A stretch of 64,000 bases of DNA from Echinarachnius parma. Taxonomy: Eukaryota; Echinodermata; Echinoidea; Clypeasteroida; Echinarachniidae. Below the pieces are notes generated by a model. The model worked only from the letters and a program-made list of their open reading frames with translations. It was not told the origin of the DNA and searched no databases. Below, piece after piece: positions 11,879 to 23,000 of the stretch. Each line of letters begins with the position of its first letter. The stretch's first letter is position 1. Made by a program: the position numbers and the translations under genes. The stretch is taken from assembly GCA_037951105.1 (NCBI GenBank), contig JBAMJV010009712.1, positions 1-64,000 on the forward strand, written 5' to 3'.

Positions 11879-14800
11879 CTGAATTAGAAATTAAATAATA
11901 AAACCTTTTTTTTAAATGTAAATTCTACACTGGTTTAGAGGTGGTTGTTTGTTACTTGGGATGATCTGCAGAACGGTTCTACTCAGGTCCTCCTGGGAAG
12001 AAAAGATCATCCTCCGCTTGCAACTCATCTTCAGGCCCTAAATTAGAACAAATCACAAAAAATACAAACAATTTAAATTCTATGCTGGTTTGGAGGTGGT
12101 TTTTATATTTTTTACTTGGGATGATCTGCAGAACGGTTCTGCTCAGGTCTTCCTGGGTAGAGAAGATCATTCTCCACTTGTGAAACATCTTCAGGCCCTG
12201 AATTATAAATAAAACAATTTTTAAAATTTAACAAATAATTTCCCACCGAGGGTCAAAATAAATTGACTTGTCAAGACTTATTGTGACTCGCCTGCATGTG
12301 TCTTGAAGAAGACTAGGTGGTGAATAAAAAGATTGCATTGTAGACCTTGGTTATCTCACTTTGGCCTCAGTCCCGTGACGATAGCGTCTTTTCGCACGGC
12401 GACGCAAGTGCTGAGTATGGGGGATTTAAATCACCTGTGACCGTCTCCGTACTCTGGCTACCGTCGCGATCTATTTGCAGTTTCGCAGTGAAGAATACGC
12501 GGAACGTCTCCTTGCTCGAGTGACCAAGCGCGCTGATTGGCTGACCCCACTGTCCTCTGGCTGACCCATTGAAGTAAGGGCTTACCAGACCGCCGCGTAG
12601 TCGTTGTACACACTACGCTATTTCGGCCAACTACCGTCGTAGGTTTGGACGATACACGGAAATTTTCGCTCTGAGTGCGACCCCCCGCTAAGATTAGCGT
12701 TGTAGCCGCACTCCCGTCGCCGTGCGAAAAGACGCTAATGTGCTCTCTGCTGCATTCTTTGAATACCACAGTTATACAATGGTCCTGAATCGGTACTCTA
12801 TTGACTAAAAACTTCCTTTTAAAGTTAAAGCCAAGGATGTCAACTAATTCTTCCACGTAGTTTTATGAGTTACCCATTCCCTTTAATTTACTGAAAGCAC
12901 AACTACCTTGTTATTCTTGTTGGACGTTCCTTTCCTTCCTCTTGAGTTATTTGCATCGGGGTTTGGTACGACTTGCTCAGATATCTGGCTGTTCAAGCTG
13001 GGAGACATCAGACCCGACCAAAATGAGGACTCTGCGCTCTGTTTGGATGCCACATCTAAAAAACAAAATAATAAAACAATTTATCAGAGGTGCTGTTTGT
13101 TCCACATCCAGGTTTAGCAAAGTAACCCTTTGTCAGGACATTGCATTAGAAACAGGGATTTGTACAACTTGGCCAGAAAATCTGGCTGTTCAAGCTGGGA
13201 GAAATCAGACCCGACCAAAATGAGGACTCCGCACTCTGTTTGGATGCCATATCTATAAAAAAAAAACAGAACAATAAAATGATTTATTAGAGGTGTTGTT
13301 TGTTCCACATCCAGGTTTAGCAAAGTAACCCTTTGTCAGGACATTGCATTAGAATCAGGGACTGGTACAACTTGCTCTGACGTATGGCCATTGACACTGG
13401 GAGACATCAGACCTGACCAAAATTAGAACTCAGTGTTTTTGTTTTGCTGCCAATAAACCATAAAACATTGAATCGGTGCAGTTTTATTGCTACATCTATA
13501 AGATACGAGCACACAAACCTTTGCAAAACAATGAACCAAGTCATGCCAAATACAACAAGAACACAAAAGGATGATTAGACTAGTGTTGAGTTTTGTTTGT
13601 TTCTCATCCAGGTTTTGAGTTCTTGCCCTTGTCAGGACCTTAAAATGACACTACATGGTTAATCAAAGATAACAAACCTGTCTCAAAGTGATCCATTAAT
13701 TTCACAACATTTTTCCAAAATGTGAAATGTGAGACTTAAGTCATAATACAATGCTAGAAAATAACCTTTTTGCCTTGTGGCCCAGTCGGGCATGTACAAA
13801 CAATATTGTTCAACTTTGAGTGGCCCAAAACCTAAATCTGGTGGCCCCAAACAAAGAAAATCATAACAAATTCTGTTAAATTTGGTTGCCCGAACGGGCA
13901 AGTAGAATTTAGGATCAATAAAATTTGGTGGCCCAGAGTTAATTTTTAGTGGCCCCGGGCCAGCGGGCCTATGCTAATTTAAAGATACTTCTGAATTATA
14001 TGTGAAAGTTTCATAGAAAAAAGAACATTTTTTTACCTAGTGAAAAAGTGACATTTGAGGTACTCTAATGCCAAGTGATTTTTACTACAATCAAAAAGCA
14101 CTTCAGAAGGCTTTTCAGAAAAGCGTATAATATAGGAACGTGGAAAAAGATAAGAAGTGTCGTTGAATTATATTGTTTTTGTGTCCAGTGGTGCAGAATT
14201 GTATTTTTTTTTAAAACACTTACCCCTCTTTTCAGGCAGCTTCAATGAGAAATAGATTTCTTGAGAGCTATCATCATCATCATCGTCCGAGTAAGTATTT
14301 GCCGTATCCAAGATCACAGGTTTTGCCTTCTGCTCTTCCACTGTAAGAATAAGAGTTGATATATTTTAGTTTATTGGTTCTTCTCTTCCACTGTAAGAAT
14401 AAGAGTTGATATATTTTAGTTTATTGGTTCTTCTCTTCCACTGTAAGAATTAGAGTTGATATATTTTTAGTTTATTGGTTCTTCTCATATATCTTGCTCT
14501 TTGACTTTATCCTTTCGGTTTGTGAACCTGACTCATTTGTTTGTATGTATCATATTCCAAAGCTGTTTGGCTTAAAGAGATCCTTTAACTTTACAAAGGG
14601 GGGTCCAAGCTTTTGATGCTGAGCTTTCGTTCCTAGCAGAATCTTTTAAGAGGAAAAATATTTAACTGTGAGTCTACTGACATAATTATTTGAATTTAAC
14701 ACTGTCATATATATATATACAATCTGTATAGTCAACATTAAAGTCCTTCCCGTGCCAATGTTGGCACATAAGGCGGCGCCTATCTCCGTTTCATTAGCCC

Positions 14801-17800
14801 TAGGCCACACGTCTACTAAATGTAGCGAAAGCTACAGAAGGGGGGCAGTCCTCTGGTAACTCGTGTGATTAACTTGCCCTTCTCCATTCTATAAATGCCG
14901 AGCGCCTGTCCAGATGGCAGAAGGTACCATTTTTTAAGTCTTTGGTATGACCCGGTCTGGGTTCGAACCCGGGACCTTCCGTGCATGAGGCGGACACTCT
15001 AACCGCTAAGCCACCATGCTCGGTATAGTCAACATGCTGGATAGATAATGAAAACATTTAAAGTGATCCATTAAATTCATAAGACTTTTCCTAAAGAGAA
15101 ACTTGAGAATACAATCATATACCAATGTCATTGTAAGATTCTTCCGAATAATGTGTTAAACTTTCATAGAATGGGAACGCCGTTAATCTTGGGATTGATC
15201 TGAATAATCAATTGTGCAAATTACAAATGTGACCTTACACCACAAAACGACCGTTATGTCGCGGATATAGTTTCTCTGTTTTAGATGAAATAGTCAAATT
15301 TAGTTTAAAATATGAGATTTAGGGTTTTTGTATTTTCTGAATGAAGGTATTTTTATCTACCTTCTGTGAAATTTTGATAGTCCTAAATCAGGTTTAAATA
15401 TGTTTATTTAATCAAATAAAAATTATCACATTACATCACTTCAATGAACGTCAATCTTTAAAGTTGCCCGTTTCTCCATTGTTTTAAAACTACGTCAGCC
15501 ATTTTTCAAATCTTCAGTGCTTTTTTTCAGATGCTTTGACTTGTCTGCATATGACAAATTATATACCATTTTAAAGGTAATAAATTTTATTGTAATGTCA
15601 TGTGAAAATCAGCATAATCATATTCCCCGACTTATTGGTCGTTTTGTGGTGTAAGGTCACAAATGATCTATCTCTGCAATACCTCTGTAAACTACTCGTA
15701 TGGAATTCTATTTCTCTTACCATGTTTTCTCTTTGATCCAGAGATCTTCTTGCTTGCCTGCCTATTGATATCCTTCCCACTCTGATTCCTTGTCTGACCG
15801 GGGTTGGCCTTCTGTCTGCCATGGTTTTCCAAACTTATCTTCTGAGGTGGAGTAGGTCTCTTTGAGTAAGTGGATACTGACCTGTCAAGTGCAGAATAAA
15901 GACATACTTGTTTTGAGGAAATTTGAAAAAAAAACCTTTGGATCTGTACACAATAGGTTTTATTATGACATTGCATGACAAGTTATTTGAATTTCCTTAA
16001 TGACCATTTTATTCTTAAGATTATTGGAAAATTATATTTAGACAATACCAATTATCACAATCTCAATTATTCTTCAAAAGAATACTGGTGATAGAAGCAA
16101 ATAAAATGCCAAATTAAGTGTATACATAAACTATTGCCTACAAATAAGGGCAATTATCAGCACATTTAACAGTTTACTTGGAGGTAGATGAAGTATTCTA
16201 TGTTCTAACCTTTTAGTAAAAACATCACTGGCAGAATTCCTGCTGTCACCAGTCACCGTCCTTCCAAATCCCATGGCCTGGCCTTTCTTTGTGAATGAGG
16301 ACTTCTGAGGTGGTTCTTCTGTTTCCTCCCGAAAGCTGTACTCGTCTTCCGAATCTGAAGACTGCTCGATATCGCTTGCTCCATTAGACTGCCTCTGCAT
16401 ATCTTTGTAGTGATAGGGAGCACTAGCGGATGAGTTCCCATTTGTATGGTTGGCCTTCTTTGCTTTCTTCTGAGGAGGGGCTTTGGGAGCAGTAGACTTC
16501 TTGGCAGCTGCGGGTTGATCCCATTCAGGGGAAGACTGGCTATCTTGGCTGGCACTTGCAGAGTCGTCGGTGAATTCTTCCTGGGTTTCATCCTCCAGAC
16601 GCGCAGGTTGTACAGGGCGAGCAGTTCCTCTCTGGGTAGATTTAGATTTCCCTAAAGGTTCAATGGGTTGGGACTTGGCTCTCCCAGCTCCATGGTGTGA
16701 ACCCTCCATTTCCATCTCCAGGGTGTTCTTGCTCAAGAGTCGTGATGATTTCCTCTGGGGGGTTGCGGATGAAGTCTTACGTTTCTTTGTCTGCTTCTTT
16801 CCTCCAAAGTGGGTCTTGCTCCGGCCTCTTCGGGATCCCTGCTTCCTGCTTCTGGCTGGTGGGACCCGAGTCTCGGGGGAAGTTTCCACTTCATCAGACG
16901 ATTCTTTGTGCACCTGAGGCGCTATGGCTGCGACTGGGGACAGCTTCTGACTTTTCTTTGACCAAAGATGCTTGTTATTACTGGCATAGTTGGGACTGCT
17001 GAACCTGTTTGCAAACTTGTCATAACTTGACGATCTCTGTTGACCTCTCGTGGCATTTGGAGCAGCATTTGGAAGATCCTGGACTGCTTGGATTTGGTTC
17101 TGGGTGCTTCTCTGAGGCTGTTGAAGACGCTGACTTGTTGGTGGATCCAGGGCTGTTCTGCCATCGGTAGTCGGTGTGGAAACCCTATAGGTGACCTCCT
17201 GCTGTAGGAACTTCTGCATGACATAGCTGTTACTTGGCGAGAGGAGGTCCTGGCTCACATGCTGCTGGTTATAGGATGCGGATGGTTTCTCCTGGAAGAG
17301 GTGTGAAGTGGAGGACCTCAGGCCAATGCTCCTGGTTTCTAGTCCAGATGCATTACTCGAGGGCCGCTGTGGATGCTGACCGCCGTTTCCAGATTGACCA
17401 AAATGGTCATAGGACACAGGACGACAATGGTCGTGATATGCCGATGCACCTCCAGGATTTGGACCAACCGGGTAGTCTTGTGAGATGTGGTTAGCATTCT
17501 TGTAACTCTCAGAACCATGTACAGGCATCATTCTGGAAGATGGAGCACCATCCCTATCCCATGCTGCTGACCCTGCGGGATGTCGACTTCGGGGGAAAGC
17601 AGTGCCAGAGGTGAAGCAAGGACCTCCGTCTCTCTTAAAACCAGGTTGGTTGGTCTCATAGCTACCCACAGCTGTGACGGGCTGAGTAGTCATGGGGTGA
17701 ACATTGGACTGGGCTGTGTGTTGAATGTTGGGCTGAGCCGTGTGCTGATTGAGAGACGACGCATTAGACCTAGTGATGGACTGCGTGATAGACTGGTTCA

Positions 17801-20053
17801 TGGCCGTGACTTTGGACAGTGTGGCGTGGCTCTTCTCCGTCTCCTCCAGCAGCTTGTTCTGCTGCTCCTTGATGCTCCTCTGCTCCTCATGCACCTTTAC
17901 AAAATAAAGAAAATTAGATAACGCAACTTAACACTTTGGATGCCAGGGATTTTACAGTTCTATGTCATATTGTGTGCATTGTGTGCTGCAAATATGCAAC
18001 ATTGGCACTCAAGGATTTAATAATGCTCCTAAAGAGCCATTAGAAAATAAGAAATTTTTTATTAAAGCATGTTAATAATATTAATTCATTTATGTTATAT
18101 TCCAGAAAGATAATCACTGTTTTGTGTGATATATATTTATACCACAATATGCATCCCTTATAATATTTCACTCTCCTTATTTGCAATTTTGACATATGTA
18201 TCCAGGTCCAAGGTGGGATTGTTTTAAATTCCATTTTATATTTTAATGCCATTGTCGTTTTCTCCCTCCTTTGTTGTCTCCTCGTTATAATATTGTTTGT
18301 TTTGTAGTTTGCTAAGTACTGAATATTACTGAAATAAAGACTCCTATATACCTCCTTTCTAACTTGTTTGGCAAGGGAATATTCAAGCCATTCAAGACCC
18401 TTCACGAAAAATACCAATGCTGAAGTTAATAGAAAATGCACATTACACCAACCTCTGATAATCTTGTATCAATTGTGCAGGTCTAGTGGTCAGAGTTCCA
18501 CTCTTCACACTAATTGGCCCGGGTTCAAACCTAGGCAGCATCTCTCAAATGGTGACACTAACGGGTGGTCCTATACATTGATGATTGGACATATCTGTAA
18601 AAGCCAAATAACCCGCCAACCAAGATAAATTCACCTTTTCCAGATGCTGTCTGGTGACACTCTGCTGCTCTGTGTACATGTCCAGCATGGCTTTCAGTAG
18701 GTGCTCGTTCCTGTCCTCTCTTGCTGTTGCCAGTTGGGATTCCAGCAGATCAATGTGTGCATCTCTCTGTAATAATGATAACAATGATGATAATAATAAT
18801 AATAATAAAATAATAATAACGTTATAACCATCCTTAGGGGGAACTGCTTTAAAAGTCGACCTTAGGAGGAATTTAAGAAATTTGCAAATTTAAGACAATA
18901 TGCGTGAATGGTGAAACTAGTTGATGCACAACCACCTTGTTTATCTCAAGAAGTCTTAAATTTGTTTAAATATGATACCTGCCCTTGATGGGACTTGATA
19001 GCAGCACCCCTAAACCTAATCCCAAATTAAGAAAATATCATTGAAAAACCCTGTTTTCCCCTAAGGTGCAGTTTAAAAGCATGCGATATATAATAGCATC
19101 ATTTTGTCATGTGAATGTCTCCCTCTGTTGACATGGTGGGTATAGTATAATCGACTCATATTTTGCCCTAGGGTGTTGTTTTGTTGCAAACAAAGTAGCA
19201 CATGATAAAACTAGCAGGAAAGGCTATAAAACAGTGGCTAATTCTTTAGGGGGAATCGTATGTTTCCCCTTAACAACGAATTCCCCTTAACGTGCTGTTT
19301 TATAGCACGCATAATCGCCCTAATCCACCTTCTAAGCTTATAATAATAATGATAACAATAATATCATAATAATAGTTCATTTTAATATAGCACAACATTG
19401 CAATTAAGTCTCAATGCGCATAGATATTGAACATAGAGAGCAATAGGAACAGTATTTGAGCACAATTAAACAAACATATAATGTTAGCAGAGGAGAGGAC
19501 ATAATTTATTGCCCAAGAATAAAAAGACACTACAAGATCTAAATTTTCGTTTACTGGAGAGCTTACTTGTACTTTGTCTTAGCATTCACAAAATGTCACA
19601 TTTTATGATTAAATCTATAAAGCTACATGTAGTTGCATTTATTAAAAACAAACAAAATTCTCAACTGCAAAATTCAGTGCATGTACTGTATATGTATGAT
19701 CCACATTTTAATTGACATATTACAAACTAAAAACTTTTTGTTGTTGTTGTTGTAAAGTCATTGTTTTGTATCAGAATACAGATTATATTATTTGAACCAA
19801 TTGCAGTTCACTTCACTCACAGAAGCAATCATCTCGGTCAACTCGCTGACCCTTGCGTCCTGGTCTTCTCTGGTCTTGAGATTATTCAACAGCTGCTTGT
19901 GATAGTGGGATAACTCCTCTGTGACTAATGAAAAAGGGACAGATTCATAAATCAGATGGAAAGTATCTTGCAAAATACACATAATGCTTGGTGTTATGCA
20001 ATGTGCACAACTTAGCCAAGAGTTCAAAATGGCAAACTGTGGTGTAGTGAAGC

Positions 20054-20089
<36 letters not shown>

Positions 20090-23000
20090 CATTTATATAG
20101 CGCATTTTCCATCTAAAATATTCAAAAAGCGCTGTAAACATCTCCATGCTATATTTGTGTTTTCCATAAAGTGGGGTGCCACTGAGCAACAAGTCTAGAA
20201 CCTGGAAACGAGTCAGAGTACTCAATTTGTGTGTAAAATTATTACATAGCGCCAGAATAAAGTTATTGCTGATTGACATAAAATGAAATTCCAAACAGAG
20301 TTTCAAGGTAAGGGCCGAGGTAACTTCTCCTTGACTGTAATGAAAAAGAAGGCAAACCACAATATTAACACATATTAACCATCAAAACATCTGCATTTTC
20401 CATTAATTAAGGGTGTCACTACTCACTAGACTACAAGTTGAGAGCTTGAAAAATGAGTCAAGAAACTCGATTTGAGGTTGAAATGAGACTTTAAAATCGG
20501 AACATTTCAATCATAAAAATCTGAATAACGAAAGAGAAATTTGGAATTTAACAAAAACCTGTACCATGCTTCTATTGGTAATACAAATACAACAAGCCGT
20601 GTGAAGTATGTTGTGTGGATTTTGACAACGTTACTAGATCCCATTATTAATATGAATTTACTTTTGCTGATGACAGCAGCAGTCTGTTGAGTGGTCTCTG
20701 CAATGTTGGTATCCACGTCTTTCCTGATGGACGAGGCAGCATGCTTGACCTCATCGGCACATTCTTTCACGATGGCTATGAAAGTGTTGATAAGATCTCT
20801 GCAACAGGAAAATAAAAAATAAACACATCAGTTACTAAAGTTGACATTACATAAAAACAAATTTAAATTTTGTTTTAGAGTAGATATTCAGATATTCAGT
20901 AGATATTGTGTCTAAAAAAAACAAGAATTCAATGTCACCACAAGCTTATCTTTCATGATTGACGAGGCAGCATGCTTTACTTCTTCAGCACACTCTTTCA
21001 TGGTGGCTATAGAGGTGTTGATTAGATCTATGTCATAAGAAAATTAATAAACAATGACATTTCTTCAAGGGATAGTTGAGTTTTGGTATAGAGGGTACTC
21101 AAAATATTTGTTTGTGAGATAATGAAAAACTGAGTGTCAAATTCAAAAGAGCATACAATTTTAATGACAGAATAAACTTTATTTGATCAAAATCGGTTCA
21201 GAAATGGCTGAAATATCCATAAACATAAACATTCGTAATAAATGTGGGGCCCCACAATTATTCGAAAATTTCGAACCAGCCGTAAAATTTTTTTTTTAAT
21301 GCTTCCTCTTTCAACATAACATCACAAGCACAATATTTTATTTTAAATGGTTGAAACCGATGAGTGTTCAGAGAGCGCCCTCTTGAGTTATAATGGCTCT
21401 TTTTTAATGATAACAGGCACTTTACTTAGTCATTTGTAATTTGTTATTCCTTTCGAGCATGGTGGAGTTAGGGTTTTGGTCAAACTATTAGTTTGTAATG
21501 TAATGGTGGATGGTGCAAGTTTTGGTTACTAAAATTCAGTTTGACCAAAATTGTACTCTTATTACCAGAACTCAACTATCCCTTAAAGGAGGGGCGCAAT
21601 CCCGGCTTTGATTCAGCTTTATAGCTTTGAATATGTGCCTTTATTGATATACCACATTCTTTCTTTTTTTTTTATCCTTAAGTTGGGCAAAAAAGGAAAA
21701 TTTCATGCACATTTTTGGCTCTTTTTCGCGTCGGCGTTCCATACTCCTAAAAAAGTAATTTTAGCGGAGCGATGAGCTCATGAGTCATGACGTCACCTGC
21801 AGGCAATAACACGGAAGAGCGAGAATTGTTTACAACGTGGTTCAATGCAAACACTTTGAATTGCTAGTAATACAAACTCGTATTTGCTTGAAAATATTGA
21901 GGATTAACTGAAATTGCCTCAGGAATGAATTTTAGCAAGATGCAGCAACACATCTAAGGAAAGTATAAGCCTGCACCGTTTTCCATAAGGATCCACGTAT
22001 GAGGCGGATTTAGAACTCAAAGGTTAAATTAACGAGGGCCGACTGGGAAGGACCTAGCGAGTGTGTGCAGGTCTGCCAGAGTTTCGGGGGGCCGCGCGGC
22101 AAGACAGGTTATGCTCTCGCGTGCTAGCTGCCGCGCCAACTACCTATGTATTACAAGTTCTGAAAAGTAACGAAAATGCAAGATTATTACGATCGCACCT
22201 ATTCTAGACTATTTCTTAATTTACTTACATGTTTGCATGGCTTTTCAAACAAATACAAGAACGATTACCTTAGATGGACAAATCTATCACTTTCGTGGCC
22301 TCTTTGACAATGTTTATTGTTTTTTTTTCTCTGTCGGCATAGATGTCGGCATTCTAATGCCGACAGAGAAAAAAACAATAAATGAACTGAACTTAGCGCT
22401 CTTTTGTAGTTTTGTTGTTAATTTGCAAACGGCGTAGACTACGTGTATGATATCGATGCCCAGAAATTGATTGACTATGTTCAACCTCCCGCACGCTCGC
22501 CAACGACTTGAGTTTTGGATTTGTTTATTTCGGGGAAAAGTAATATTTTGCTCAAAACTGAGGTAATTCTGAATGTTCTGTAACTATATTTCCGTAAATA
22601 TTGTTAAATAGATCCATCAAAGCAATGATGCTTGTCATTTTATTGCCGCATAAAAAGATGAATTTGAGTGCGAAACACCGCATTTTTGTACACCATGTTT
22701 TGAGACGTGATCGGATAAAGCCGCCACTTATTATGGTTAGGCTAGGCCTGGGCTAGCCGCAGCGCTCGTGCGTGCTGATGGCCGGAAGACCTGTCTGCGA
22801 GGGGGCTGGGTATACGATTGCTATAATCATATCGGAGACTTCCTCGAAGCGATTTTAGAGTGAGTATGCGCCTTTATTTGGCAATTATATTTGTTGTATT
22901 TGTGGAGACAAATAATGAAATAAGAATTATAATAATGGTGTCTGCAATTATGGGGAAATTGTCATGAATTTGCTCAGCCACGCTCAACAAATCTGTTCGG

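Noticed and set aside
12458-12856. 132-codon minus-strand ORF
   Set aside because: Most of it lies inside a MITE with clear inverted ends; no domain and no splice-phase link to the IHO1-like exons.
14945-15022. Possible tRNA gene
   Set aside because: A and B boxes are good, but the acceptor stem does not pair and the T stem has a mismatch. Better explained as a SINE head.
16253-17921. Several ORFs over 100 codons on the plus strand and other frames
   Set aside because: They are shadows of the 1685-base IHO1-like exon 7, which is supported by matching splice phases at both ends.
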